Below are positions 1-9,472 of a DNA stretch of 64,000 nucleotides, one piece after another; the stretch's first letter is position 1; the number at the start of each line of letters is the position of its first letter. This stretch comes from Bacteroidales bacterium (lineage in GTDB: Bacteria; Bacteroidota; Bacteroidia; Bacteroidales; UBA10428): the NCBI GenBank assembly GCA_016926235.1, contig JAFGOZ010000371.1:1-64000 (forward strand), read 5' to 3'. The translations under genes and the position numbers were made by a program. Under the pieces are notes generated by a model. It searched no databases. It was given only the letters and a program-made list of their open reading frames with translations, and was not told the origin of the DNA.

Positions 1-81
1 ATGATTATAAACTACAATCATCCGCTCAGGTAAAAGCTTCGTGGATGTTCCATCTGACCATTAAAAATAAATTATAAACAG

Positions 82-3000
82 ATGAAAAAAACAGTATTCC
101 TGTTCATGTTGTTAGCAGTATTTTGTACTGTCCAAGCTACAATAAATGTAGTTACCTTAACAACAGATGATGCTGATAATCCAACAACCGGGATGTTACG
201 CTATTGGATCGAAAATGCTAATGACGGAGACACCATAATATTTACTGTTGGCACAGTGAACCTTGATACTACTATAAGGATTAGCGGAGGAGTAATTACT
301 ATTGATGGGGGTGATGGTGTTATTATTGATGCTGGCAGTAATGGCAGGGTTTTTAGTATTAGTTCCTATGACTATGATGATGTAACAATTAAGAATTTAA
401 TAATTCAAAATGGCCGTTTAGAGGGCGCTACTTCTATGGGAGGGGGCATGTATGTCTTTGTTAATGGGGGCAGTTTATTAGTTGATAATTGTATTTTCAA
501 AAATAATGTTGCTGTTGCAAGCATTGACGGGCAAGGTGGAGGTTTAAGAACAGATGGGGGAATCTTTCAGAATTGTTACTTTCTAAACAATTCTGTGACT
601 GGCACAGCAACCGCACTAGGAGGAGGTGGTATTCTAGCGATAGGTGGAATATTTATAAACTGTGTAATAGCTGGGAATAATGCACGTTTTGGAGGAGGGG
701 TATACTCAACAACTTTATCAGAATTTTTAAATTGTACCATTACCCAAAATGCTGCTTCTGAGAGTAATTCAGGAGGAGGGGTATACTGCGAAGATAATTG
801 TTCTTTTAACAACACGATTATCTATAATAATACAAGCAATCTTGTACATCAAAACATTATAAATTATTTAAATTCAAGTAGTTTTTCACATTGTGCAGTT
901 GAAAGTTCGAATTCACTTGTTGGAACTAACGGTAATATTGGACTTTCATCTACTCCTTTTATACATACAGGAGAGGATAGCCTTTGTTTACATTCAACAT
1001 CGAGTTGTATTGATGCAGGATCAACATCTGGTCTGACAATTTTAGATGTGGATATTGCCGGTAATCCTAGAATCAACGGAGATGATATTGATATTGGAGC
1101 TTATGAGTACCAGATTCCATTATTTGATGATATTACTGTAAATAATAGTAGCCTAGATCCTGATACTGAGTATAGCCTTCCCTGGGCAATTATACATGCC
1201 GCAGATGGATGCAATATAACCTTTGGAGGTAACTTTACTATTACTTTAAATAATGAGTTAGACATAAGTAAAGGTATCACTATTGATGGCACCGGACATA
1301 CTATTGTACTGGATGGAAACAATCATAACAGAATATTTGATATATTACTTGGGGCAAATGATACGATGATCCTGAGAAATTTAATAATTCAAAATGGTCA
1401 TTCTTTTTACAATGGCGGAGGCATAAATTGTAATAATGATATGAATAGCATGATATTTGTTATTAATTGTGTTTTTGATAATAACTCAAGTGAGATATGG
1501 ACGGGGGGTGGTATTTATATACAAAATAATGGTGTAATTACCAATTGTACATTTGTTGACAATTCATCTTATGAATATGGAGGTGGAGTAGTAGTTGAAA
1601 ACGACGGAATTATCATAAATACTCTATTCTATAATAATAATGCTGCTTTTGTTCCCAGCGCATATAGTAACAATTGTACATTTATTAACTGCGCATCCAA
1701 TTCACCTCTGGATGGTAGTGAACTAAGAATTTGGTCGAATCCTTTTATTGGCGGAATAGGTAATGATAGGTTTCAGTTAGTTGCTGGATCAAATTGTGCA
1801 AATGCCGGATCATTAAGTTTGTCAGGATTGATGTTGCCATCAGTTGACTTAATAGGAAATTCAAGAATTCAAAATGATACAATTGATATAGGGGCATATG
1901 AATGCAATTATTATTCGGTACCAGCACCAACTTTATATTCAAATATTGTAGTTACAAATAATAGCTTTGATGGAAATGTATCAAATAGTATTATATGGGC
2001 ATTAGCACATGCAGATAACAATTGTACAATAACTTTTGATGATGATTATGCTATCGACTTTACAAATGAAATATATCTTGGCGATAAAAGCCTCACAATT
2101 GACGGAACAGGACACTCAATTGTGTTCAATGGGGGGAATAATAACCGGTTAATAAATATAAATGGAAGTTCTGACAAAAAGGTAAAACTGGAATTATTAA
2201 CAATGCAAAATGGAAGCTGTAATGAAGGAGGCGGAGCTTTAATTATAAAGTCAGTTTCGGGTTTTAGAATAAGGATTAACAAATGTTATTTTCTTAATAA
2301 TACATCAATGAGAGGAGGAGCTTTGAGGATTTTAGACTATGAGGACACTTCGTTGGTTTTAACTAATTGTATATTCAAAGGGAATAACGCCACAGATCGG
2401 GGAGGAGCTTTCTACTCAGCTTCATCTGGTGGAGGTTGGGTGGGTAATTATTATGTAAATTGCACTTTTACTGAAAACACATCACTTTTAAATGGTAGTG
2501 GAGGATTCGCAACAGGAAGTAATATATTTTGCAATTGTCTGTTTTATAATAATATATCTCAGGATGGTACTAGTGTAGATTTATATAATGGAGCTGATAT
2601 CAGGTATTGTGCTGCTGATGCACAATTAAATGGTAATAACAATATAAGGTTGTATTATTCTCCTTTTACCGGTACAAACTTACATTTAAGCAGTAACTCT
2701 TATTGTTGCAATGCAGGAACCCCCGATACTACTGGTTTATTTCTTTCTTCTTCTGATTTTGAAGGCAATTCAAGAATTATAAATGATACAATTGATATTG
2801 GTGCAATTGAAAGTAATTTTTACAGTATTCCACCACCCGAAAAATATGATACAATAATTGTCATAAATGACAGCTTTGATATGTCAGTTCCTTATAGTTT
2901 ACCATGGGCATTGCAGCATATTGGAGATAGTGGGATGATTACATTTAATGGAGATTATCAGATAGATGTATCTTCAAAAATATGTTTGGGAGCCTATAGT

Positions 3001-4698
3001 ATTACCATTGATGGAGGTGATAACCACATAATTCTTGATGGAGGTGATAGTATACAAATTGTGGAGATTGAGCGTGGTTATACCTCCGTGCTACTGAAAA
3101 ACCTTGTTTTTCAAAGAGGTCACGGATATTGGGGTGGAGCTTTATCACGGCCAATTAATACTTTTTCAACAGAAGTAAACGTAATGAATTGTTTGTTTTA
3201 TAAAAATTCAGCTGATTCAAGGGGAGGGGCAGTACATTTTTACAATGAAAAAACGGATTTTTACAATTGTGTATTTTTGAATAACCACTCTGAAGGAAAC
3301 GGAGGTGCATTGTTTGTTGACGAGGGAAATTTTTTTAATTGTACATTTGTTAATAATACATCGAAATTTGCCGGTGGAGCTGCATATGTTCTTAATCCGA
3401 CATACTTTGTAAATACCGTGTTTTATGGTAATACTACAGGAAACAGTCAAAGTAAGGATGTGACAATTTCAGGTGGGACATTTAAATATTGTGCTGCTAT
3501 GGATGATATTACTGGTGTGGGTGAAGGGAATATTCTTTTAACATCATATCCTTTTGAAGGAGGCGGTACATTATATGATAGTTTAATGCTTATATCAGGA
3601 TCAGTTTTAATAAATGCCGGGAATCCGGATCTCACAGACCTTTCTTTACCAAGTTCAGACTTTAGGGGAATAAACAGGGTAGTGGGCGATACAATTGATA
3701 TAGGTGCCTATGAATACTATGATCATATAATTGAAACCTATCCGGGAATCCATGGACACATTGAACCGGAGTTAGCTTATGTGTTGGATAGACGAGATCA
3801 GGATATGTTGATAATCCCGGATAATGGTTTTCAGGTTGATTCAGTATGGGTAGATGACACGGCTACTACTGCGTGCACTTCGTATACTTTTGAGAATGTT
3901 GTAATGAATCATACGATAGCTGCAAGTTTTTTGCCTGATACATTTACACTCAGGGTCATAACTAATGGAAATGGAATGGTAACCCCGAGTAATATTATTG
4001 TTACATACATGGATACAACAACATTAAATATATATCCATATGTTGGTTATCGCATTTCAAGGATTGAATATATGGGTCTTGATTTAATGGAACAGTTAGT
4101 GGAAGTAGAGGGTTCGTATTATATACTAAAAATAACCGATGTCTATACCAATGATACGTTATTTATAGATTTTGATCGAATTACATACAGATTGGTATCA
4201 ACAGTTGTTGGTCTAGGAGGTGCGAAACCTGCTGATACAACTGTATACTTTGGTGATCCTGCAAAAATAAGGTTTACTCCTGCACATGGATATAAAATTG
4301 ATTATATCGTCGATGATACCGTAAATATTATGGATGCTCTAATTGATTATGGATACTACTTTATCTATTCTATTGGCCATGTCTATAAAGATTATAACAT
4401 TTTGGTTGTTTTTACTTCATCGACAAGTATTGGATCCGATGATATAAGCCTGATTAACATTTTACCAAATCCGGCAAAGGCTTATGTATGGATTACTATT
4501 CCGAATGATATGGTTTCGGAAGATCTTCTTTTAAAGGTTTATAATATTAATGGAGAAAACATTCTATCAAAAACTGCAGTTAACTCCGAGATCAAGGTAG
4601 ATTTATCAGGTTATAAAAGTGGAGAGTATATAATAACTTTATATAATCAAGATACCGGATTCTTATATAGTAAGATTATTATCTTACAAAAAGAATAA
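82..4698 (+). CDS. Giant secreted beta-helix protein with T9SS sorting domain
   Basis: The 1538-residue protein begins with a signal peptide (hydrophobic residues 5-20) and is probably secreted and anchored on the cell surface. Four related modules of about 280-340 residues follow (roughly 20-345, 350-610, 625-915, 930-1215). Each has short Gly/Asn-rich rungs typical of right-handed parallel beta-helices and closes with a motif like DIGAYEY or DIGAIES, as in the choice-of-anchor Q/polymorphic outer membrane protein repeat families. Residues 1216-1450 resemble divergent InlB/Flg_new-type repeats. The last 80 residues, with NILPNPAK and a terminal beta-rich segment, match a type A T9SS C-terminal domain. 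Substrate or function is not evident; adhesion or polysaccharide binding is possible. Start chosen at the ATG directly before the signal peptide. Confidence 0.85.
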   Translation: MKKTVFLFMLLAVFCTVQATINVVTLTTDDADNPTTGMLRYWIENANDGDTIIFTVGTVNLDTTIRISGGVITIDGGDGVIIDAGSNGRVFSISSYDYDDVTIKNLIIQNGRLEGATSMGGGMYVFVNGGSLLVDNCIFKNNVAVASIDGQGGGLRTDGGIFQNCYFLNNSVTGTATALGGGGILAIGGIFINCVIAGNNARFGGGVYSTTLSEFLNCTITQNAASESNSGGGVYCEDNCSFNNTIIYNNTSNLVHQNIINYLNSSSFSHCAVESSNSLVGTNGNIGLSSTPFIHTGEDSLCLHSTSSCIDAGSTSGLTILDVDIAGNPRINGDDIDIGAYEYQIPLFDDITVNNSSLDPDTEYSLPWAIIHAADGCNITFGGNFTITLNNELDISKGITIDGTGHTIVLDGNNHNRIFDILLGANDTMILRNLIIQNGHSFYNGGGINCNNDMNSMIFVINCVFDNNSSEIWTGGGIYIQNNGVITNCTFVDNSSYEYGGGVVVENDGIIINTLFYNNNAAFVPSAYSNNCTFINCASNSPLDGSELRIWSNPFIGGIGNDRFQLVAGSNCANAGSLSLSGLMLPSVDLIGNSRIQNDTIDIGAYECNYYSVPAPTLYSNIVVTNNSFDGNVSNSIIWALAHADNNCTITFDDDYAIDFTNEIYLGDKSLTIDGTGHSIVFNGGNNNRLININGSSDKKVKLELLTMQNGSCNEGGGALIIKSVSGFRIRINKCYFLNNTSMRGGALRILDYEDTSLVLTNCIFKGNNATDRGGAFYSASSGGGWVGNYYVNCTFTENTSLLNGSGGFATGSNIFCNCLFYNNISQDGTSVDLYNGADIRYCAADAQLNGNNNIRLYYSPFTGTNLHLSSNSYCCNAGTPDTTGLFLSSSDFEGNSRIINDTIDIGAIESNFYSIPPPEKYDTIIVINDSFDMSVPYSLPWALQHIGDSGMITFNGDYQIDVSSKICLGAYSITIDGGDNHIILDGGDSIQIVEIERGYTSVLLKNLVFQRGHGYWGGALSRPINTFSTEVNVMNCLFYKNSADSRGGAVHFYNEKTDFYNCVFLNNHSEGNGGALFVDEGNFFNCTFVNNTSKFAGGAAYVLNPTYFVNTVFYGNTTGNSQSKDVTISGGTFKYCAAMDDITGVGEGNILLTSYPFEGGGTLYDSLMLISGSVLINAGNPDLTDLSLPSSDFRGINRVVGDTIDIGAYEYYDHIIETYPGIHGHIEPELAYVLDRRDQDMLIIPDNGFQVDSVWVDDTATTACTSYTFENVVMNHTIAASFLPDTFTLRVITNGNGMVTPSNIIVTYMDTTTLNIYPYVGYRISRIEYMGLDLMEQLVEVEGSYYILKITDVYTNDTLFIDFDRITYRLVSTVVGLGGAKPADTTVYFGDPAKIRFTPAHGYKIDYIVDDTVNIMDALIDYGYYFIYSIGHVYKDYNILVVFTSSTSIGSDDISLINILPNPAKAYVWITIPNDMVSEDLLLKVYNINGENILSKTAVNSEIKVDLSGYKSGEYIITLYNQDTGFLYSKIIILQKE

Positions 4699-4731
4699 TT
4701 GTCTTATAAAAATTTCTTAACAATAATTTAA

Positions 4732-4762
4732 TTTGAAATATCAAAAATTATCCGTAAACTTG
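4732..4762 (+). promoter_or_regulatory. Candidate his operon promoter
   Basis: A TTTG at 4732-4735 (-33-like) is followed after 19 bp by TAAACTTG at 4755-4762, one mismatch from the Bacteroidota -7 consensus TAnnTTTG. Transcription would start about 8-10 bp later, just upstream of the leader peptide ATG at 4781. Placement is consistent with the attenuator downstream; there is no experimental support. Confidence 0.5.
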
Positions 4763-4780
4763 CATGCCCAAATTACAATA

Positions 4781-4837
4781 ATGGAAAGTAAACTATATAA
4801 TATCAATCATCATTCACATCATGGCGGAATACGCTAG
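4781..4837 (+). CDS. hisL: his operon leader peptide
   Basis: This 18-codon reading frame encodes MESKLYNINHHSHHGGIR and ends in TAG. Four of five consecutive codons (4808-4822) are His (CAT CAT TCA CAT CAT), the hallmark of a translation-controlled his leader. It lies 256 bp upstream of hisG and directly upstream of an intrinsic terminator. A ribosome starved for histidyl-tRNA would stall on 4808-4822, covering the arm at 4800-4807 that otherwise pairs downstream. The ATG position is inferred from frame and spacing. Confidence 0.8.
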   Translation: MESKLYNINHHSHHGGIR

Positions 4838-4906
4838 TGGTATTTGATAGAAATTGATATAACTAAAATATTTGAAGGTTTGCAATTTCTGCAAACCTTT
4901 TTTATT
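4800..4906 (+). promoter_or_regulatory. his attenuator (pre-emptor, antiterminator, terminator)
   Basis: Three mutually exclusive helices are visible. Arm 1 ATATCAAT (4800-4807) is perfectly complementary to ATTGATAT (4853-4860). The overlapping arm AGAAATTG (4849-4856) is perfectly complementary to CAATTTCT (4883-4890). That second partner overlaps the 5' arm and loop of the terminator AAGGTTTGCA (4875-4884)/TGCAAACCTT (4890-4899), which has a 10-bp stem, 5-nt loop and a run of six T from 4898. A ribosome stalled on the His codons would block arm 1, allow the antiterminator and permit hisG transcription; free flow would favour arm 1 pairing and termination. This is inferred from complementarity only. 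Confidence 0.75.
4875..4906 (+). terminator. Intrinsic terminator of the his leader
   Basis: A 10-bp perfect stem (4875-4884/4890-4899) with loop ATTTC is followed by a T-rich tract (4898-4906). It lies upstream of hisG, not after a structural gene, which fits a role as attenuator. Confidence 0.8.
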
Positions 4907-4912
4907 GATTAA

Positions 4913-5064
4913 AAAATTCAAATTTGACTCCGGTAGGAAAAATAAACCTGTCTTTGCCCTTGGATCCCTAAAGGGGACAGATTTATTTTTCAATTTGCTC
5001 CCTTTAGGGAAAGGGGTAAACAAATTGAAAAATTAATTAAATAAAGTAGCCAAATTTGAATTTT
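4913..5064. repeat. Nested inverted-repeat element between his attenuator and hisG
   Basis: Several perfect or near-perfect inverted repeats are stacked here. The outer arms are AAAATTCAAATTTG (4913-4926) and its complement at 5051-5064 (14/14). A second pair is 4938-4952/4976-4990 (14/15). A third is 4985-4997/5021-5033 (13/13). Inside, CCCTAAAGGG (4966-4975) is the exact reverse complement of CCCTTTAGGG (5000-5009). The whole 152-bp unit resembles a small MITE or structured intergenic repeat, lying in the transcribed leader 28 bp before the hisG start. No coding potential is seen. Confidence 0.6.
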
Positions 5065-5092
5065 AAAAACATCTAAGGCTAAAAATATAAAA

Positions 5093-5950
5093 ATGACAGT
5101 TTTAAAAGTAGCGATACAAAAGTCAGGACGGCTAAGTGAAAAATCACTCGCCCTTATTACTGATTCAGGAATTAAAATGTCAAATAGTGACAGGAAACTC
5201 ATATCTGCTGCTTCAAATTTTCCTGTCGAGGTATTATATTTAAGAGATGATGATATCCCACAATACGTGGAAGATGGCGTGGCTGATGTAGGTATTGTGG
5301 GAGAAAATGTTGTAGCTGAAAAAAGCAAGGATATAAAAATTATTGAACGTCTTGGATTCTCCAGATGCCGCATGTCACTGGCTATTCCCAAAAGTGTGGA
5401 TTATAGGGATATTTCCTGGTTTATTGGAAAGCGCATAGCAACATCCTATCCGGTTATTTTACAAAAATTTTTAAAGGATAAGCATATTCAGGCAGAAATT
5501 CACGAAATTAGCGGTTCGGTTGAAATTGCACCCGGAATTGGATTGGCTGATGCCATTTTTGATATTGTAAGCTCTGGAAGCACGCTTATCAGCAATGGGT
5601 TGAGGGAGGTAGAGGTGGTTTTGAGATCCGAGGCAGTTGTTATTGGTGGCAATAATTTGCCATCAGATAAGATGAAAATTCTGGAAGAGTTGTTATTCCG
5701 CTTTAAGGCATTGCAGGAAGCAAAGAACAATAAATATATATTATTAAATGCTCCCAATGATAAGTTGAATGATATCATTGCTGTTTTGCCCGGAATGAAA
5801 AGCCCTACCATTATGCCTTTAGCTATGGATGGTTGGAGTTCATTACATTCTGTTGTAAATGAGGAGGATTTCTGGGAAGTAATAGGCAAACTGAAAGAGT
5901 TAGGTGCCCAGGGAATACTTGTTATTCCTATTGAAAAGATGATTGTTTGA
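5093..5950 (+). CDS. hisG: ATP phosphoribosyltransferase, long form
   Basis: The cytoplasmic enzyme catalyses the first step of histidine synthesis: ATP plus PRPP gives phosphoribosyl-ATP. The N-terminal motif KVAIQKSGRLSEKS and the segment DVGIVGENVV are typical of HisG. The PRPP-binding stretch is DIVSSGSTL (about residue 163). At 285 residues it is the long, hexameric form with a C-terminal ACT-like regulatory domain (about 210-285) for histidine feedback, so no HisZ is needed. It is the first structural gene after the attenuator and is followed directly by hisD. Confidence 0.95.
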   Translation: MTVLKVAIQKSGRLSEKSLALITDSGIKMSNSDRKLISAASNFPVEVLYLRDDDIPQYVEDGVADVGIVGENVVAEKSKDIKIIERLGFSRCRMSLAIPKSVDYRDISWFIGKRIATSYPVILQKFLKDKHIQAEIHEISGSVEIAPGIGLADAIFDIVSSGSTLISNGLREVEVVLRSEAVVIGGNNLPSDKMKILEELLFRFKALQEAKNNKYILLNAPNDKLNDIIAVLPGMKSPTIMPLAMDGWSSLHSVVNEEDFWEVIGKLKELGAQGILVIPIEKMIV

Positions 5951-5969
5951 TTTATTTAAAAAGCTAACT

Positions 5970-7283
5970 ATGAACGTAGTTAAGAATCCTAAAAGGGATA
6001 CATGGAAAAAATTACTTGCGCGGCCTGTTTTTGATGCTTCATCGTTGGAAGAAAATGTGAAGGCAATACTGGATGAAATCAAGCAAAACGGAGATAAAGC
6101 CGTAAAAGAGTATACTAAAAAGTTTGATAGCATTGAACTGGATGATCTTCGTGTATTTTCTAAAGAAATGGAGGATGCTCTTTATAAAGTGAGCGATGAG
6201 CTAAAGAAGGCTATTTTACTTGCAAAAAATAACATCGAAAGCTTCCACGTATTTCAACTAAACAACCCGATGAAGATCATTGAGTCCACACCTGGCGTGC
6301 AATGCTGGCAAAAGGCTGTACCCATTGAAAAAGTGGGATTATATGTCCCGGGAGGTACAGCACCTCTATTTTCTACGGTGTTGATGCTTGGGATACCTGC
6401 TAAAATAGCCGGTTGTAAAGAGATTATTTTATGCACACCACCCAACAAGGAAGGGAAAATTGATCCTGCCATACTGGTTGCTGCCAATGTAATTGGCATT
6501 GACCAGATCTTTAAAGTAGGAGGAGTGCAGGCAATAGCAGCCATGGCTTATGGAACAGATACTATACCTGGAGTTTATAAAATATTTGGTCCCGGAAATC
6601 AATATGTAACCACTGCCAAGATGCTTGTTAGCAGGGATAATGTTGCAATTGATATGCCGGCTGGACCTTCGGAAGTATTGGTGATGGCTGATGAAACATC
6701 CAATCCGGAGTTTATTGCTTACGATCTTCTCTCACAGGCTGAACACGGTACAGACAGCCAGGCAATACTGGTTACTAATAAAGAAAAGATTATTCCTGAA
6801 GTACAAAAGCAACTGGAATTAAAACTTAAAACACTTTCAAGAAAAGAGTTTGCAGCAAAATCGCTCGAAAATAGCAAGATCATTCTTATAGAGAATGAAG
6901 ATGATATGCTTGACCTGGTGAATGAGTATGCTCCTGAACACCTGATCATCTCAATGAAAAATGCAGATGACATTGCGACCCGGATTATTAATGCGGGATC
7001 TGTGTTTATTGGTAATAACACACCTGAAAGTGCTGGTGATTATGCATCAGGGACGAATCATACCCTTCCTACAAACGGTTGGGCTAAATCCATGAGCGGT
7101 GTGAATATGGAAAGTTATTTAAAGCGTATAACATTCCAGAAAATAAGCGAGTATGGCTTGTTTAACATTGGTGAAGCCATTGAAGTGATGGCAGCTACTG
7201 AAGGTCTGGATGCCCATAAGAATGCTGTCACCGTGCGTCTTGATGCTATTAAAAGTAAATTGAATAAAGAAGAAAATGTTTAA
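5970..7283 (+). CDS. hisD: Histidinol dehydrogenase
   Basis: HisD catalyses the last two steps, oxidising histidinol to histidine with NAD and Zn. Family motifs include GLYVPGGTAPLFSTVLM, IFGPGNQYVTTAK, DMPAGPSEV, SQAEHGTDSQ (with the catalytic/metal-binding Gln-His) and APEHL. The frame is open to a TTG at 5943 that would overlap hisG by 8 bp, but the ATG at 5970 gives the normal N-terminus (MNVVKNPKRDTW) and a 437-residue protein, so it is preferred. The hisC start overlaps its end by 8 bp, suggesting translational coupling. Confidence 0.95.
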   Translation: MNVVKNPKRDTWKKLLARPVFDASSLEENVKAILDEIKQNGDKAVKEYTKKFDSIELDDLRVFSKEMEDALYKVSDELKKAILLAKNNIESFHVFQLNNPMKIIESTPGVQCWQKAVPIEKVGLYVPGGTAPLFSTVLMLGIPAKIAGCKEIILCTPPNKEGKIDPAILVAANVIGIDQIFKVGGVQAIAAMAYGTDTIPGVYKIFGPGNQYVTTAKMLVSRDNVAIDMPAGPSEVLVMADETSNPEFIAYDLLSQAEHGTDSQAILVTNKEKIIPEVQKQLELKLKTLSRKEFAAKSLENSKIILIENEDDMLDLVNEYAPEHLIISMKNADDIATRIINAGSVFIGNNTPESAGDYASGTNHTLPTNGWAKSMSGVNMESYLKRITFQKISEYGLFNIGEAIEVMAATEGLDAHKNAVTVRLDAIKSKLNKEENV

Positions 7284-8325
7284 CATTGATGATATAGTAA
7301 GACCCAATATTAAGGGTTTGGTTCCTTATTCTTCTGCAAGGAATGAGTACACAGGAAAGAATGCGATTTTTCTGGACGCAAATGAGAATCCGTTTAATGC
7401 TCCATTAAATCGCTATCCTGATCCTTTACAGTTTGATCTGAAAAGAAAAATAAGCAGGATCAAAAATGTCGCTGTTGAGAAGATTTTTCTGGGAAATGGT
7501 AGTGATGAGCCTATCGACCTGTTGATAAGGGCATTTTGTGAACCGGGAGCGGATAACATAATATCCATTTCTCCATCCTATGGAATGTATGAGGTTTGTG
7601 CAGATATAAATAATATTGAATTCAGAAAAGTACTGCTTACTCCCGATTTTCAACTTGATGTTGAACCATTATTAAAGGTAGCTGATGCGAAGAGCAAAAT
7701 CCTTTTCCTTTGTTCACCTAATAATCCTACATCCAATTGTTTGAAAAGGGAAGATATGATTAAAGTAATTGAAGAATTCAAAGGATTAGTGGTTATTGAC
7801 GAAGCTTATATTGACTTTGCACCTTGCACCGGAATGCTTGATATTCTGGATAAATACAAAAACATGGTTATTCTTCATACCTTCTCAAAGGCCTGGGGAT
7901 TAGCCGGGATACGCCTGGGGATGTGTTTTGCTGATCCTCAGATTATTGATTATTTGAATAAGATCAAATATCCCTATAATATTAATATTCTTACACAGAA
8001 TAAAGCTTTTGAATTAATTGAAAATTATGAAAAAGAAAAAGATGGCTGGGTAAAAACCATTGTGGAATGGAGAGAACGTCTGATCAAGAAGATCGGGGAA
8101 AAGAAGTTCACCATACAGGTTTACCCATCGGATGCAAACTTCTTCATGGCTAAAATAGATGATCCGAAAAGGCTACTTACCTACCTGAGGGATCAGGGAA
8201 TTATTATTCGTGACCGTTCAAAGGTAGCATTGTGTGAAGGATGTCTGCGTTTTACTGTGGGAACACCCGAAGAAAATACATTGATGTTGGATAAGCTGGT
8301 TGAATATGAACGTTTAAATTATTAA
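7276..8325 (+). CDS. hisC: Histidinol-phosphate aminotransferase
   Basis: This PLP-dependent class I/II aminotransferase converts imidazole acetol phosphate to L-histidinol phosphate with glutamate. Visible motifs are the substrate and PLP pocket segment SPNNPTSN, the VIDEAYIDF strand, and the Schiff-base lysine in [15 protein letters not shown]. The length of 349 residues is normal. The start overlaps hisD by 8 bp and hisB starts 10 bp after the stop. Confidence 0.95.
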   Translation: MFNIDDIVRPNIKGLVPYSSARNEYTGKNAIFLDANENPFNAPLNRYPDPLQFDLKRKISRIKNVAVEKIFLGNGSDEPIDLLIRAFCEPGADNIISISPSYGMYEVCADINNIEFRKVLLTPDFQLDVEPLLKVADAKSKILFLCSPNNPTSNCLKREDMIKVIEEFKGLVVIDEAYIDFAPCTGMLDILDKYKNMVILHTFSKAWGLAGIRLGMCFADPQIIDYLNKIKYPYNINILTQNKAFELIENYEKEKDGWVKTIVEWRERLIKKIGEKKFTIQVYPSDANFFMAKIDDPKRLLTYLRDQGIIIRDRSKVALCEGCLRFTVGTPEENTLMLDKLVEYERLNY

Positions 8326-8335
8326 TTTCGCCGTA

Positions 8336-9460
8336 ATGAAAAAGGCACTTTTCATAGACCGTGACGGTACACTCATTTTAGAGCCGCCAGTAGATTTTCA
8401 GGTAGATTCCCTGGAAAAACTGGAGTTTTATCCCAAGGTATTCAGAAATCTCTATCAAATACGTACAAAACTTGATTTTGAACTGGTAATTGTTAGCAAT
8501 CAGGATGGCCTGGGTACGTCCTCGTTTCCAAAAGAGAGCTTTGAACGGCCACATAATAAAATGCTAAAAGCATTTGAAAACGAAGGAATTACTTTTGATG
8601 AAATATTAATCGATCCTTCAATGCCTGGAGAAAATGCCAATACGCGTAAGCCGGGAACAGGTATGTTTGGAAAATATATGAGTGGTGAATATGATTTGGC
8701 CGGATCATATGTGATTGGCGATCGTATCACCGATGTGCAGCTGGCAAAAAATCTGGGTGCAAAAGCTATTTATATTCAAAAGGAGGAAAGGAGCAAAGAA
8801 CTAAAAGAAAACGGACTTGAAGATACATGTGTTTTAATTACTGATGATTGGGACAAAATATTTGAATTTTTAAGTCTGACCTCACGCATTGCTGAATTGA
8901 AGCGTGAAACAAAGGAAACCAAAATTTCTATTAAGATTAATCTGGATGGCACCGGGAAAACAGATATTTCAACCGGCCTGGGCTTTTTTGACCACATGCT
9001 GGACCAAATAGGCAAACATTCAGGTATGGATTTTGAGATTATTACTAAAGGAGACCTGCATGTAGATGAGCACCACACCATTGAAGATACTGGCATTGCC
9101 CTTGGAGAAGTCATTTATAAAGCTCTTGGAGATAAGAGGGGCATTGAACGTTATGGTTTTTGTCTTCCCATGGACGATTGTCTGGCACAGGTAGTACTAG
9201 ACTTTGGTGGTCGTGGTTGGCTGGTATGGGATGTGGAATTGAAGAGGGAAAAAATCGGAGATATGCCTACTGAAATGTTTTACCATTTTTTCAAGTCTTT
9301 TTCAGATAGTGCAAAGTGCAACCTGAACATAAAAGCAGAAGGCGATAATGAACACCATAAAATGGAAGCTGTTTTTAAAGCACTTGCCCGTGCTATAAAA
9401 ATGGCTATAAGAAGAGATGTGTTTAATTACGAACTGCCTACTACAAAGGGTGTTCTATAA
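8336..9460 (+). CDS. hisB: Bifunctional histidinol-phosphatase/imidazoleglycerol-phosphate dehydratase
   Basis: The N-terminal 165 residues form a HAD-type histidinol phosphatase, with catalytic motif FIDRDGTLI near residues 6-14, SNQDGLGT, and [12 protein letters not shown]. From about residue 190 the dehydratase follows, with metal-binding motifs [19 protein letters not shown] and [10 protein letters not shown]. It therefore performs two non-consecutive pathway steps. The fusion is found in enterobacteria, Bacteroidota and some others. It lies in the middle of the his operon and is followed after 12 bp by purU rather than hisH. Confidence 0.95.
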   Translation: MKKALFIDRDGTLILEPPVDFQVDSLEKLEFYPKVFRNLYQIRTKLDFELVIVSNQDGLGTSSFPKESFERPHNKMLKAFENEGITFDEILIDPSMPGENANTRKPGTGMFGKYMSGEYDLAGSYVIGDRITDVQLAKNLGAKAIYIQKEERSKELKENGLEDTCVLITDDWDKIFEFLSLTSRIAELKRETKETKISIKINLDGTGKTDISTGLGFFDHMLDQIGKHSGMDFEIITKGDLHVDEHHTIEDTGIALGEVIYKALGDKRGIERYGFCLPMDDCLAQVVLDFGGRGWLVWDVELKREKIGDMPTEMFYHFFKSFSDSAKCNLNIKAEGDNEHHKMEAVFKALARAIKMAIRRDVFNYELPTTKGVL

Positions 9461-9472
9461 TTTCATAAAGAA

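Noticed and set aside
3..77. Possible C-terminal end of an upstream gene on the plus strand, open from position 3 to a TAA at 75-77.
   Set aside because: Only 24 codons are visible and they show no recognisable motif, so it cannot be told from chance.
4814..5023. A minus-strand open frame of 69 codons overlapping the his leader.
   Set aside because: It runs antisense through the attenuator and the nested repeats, with no protein-like pattern; the plus-strand leader explains the region.
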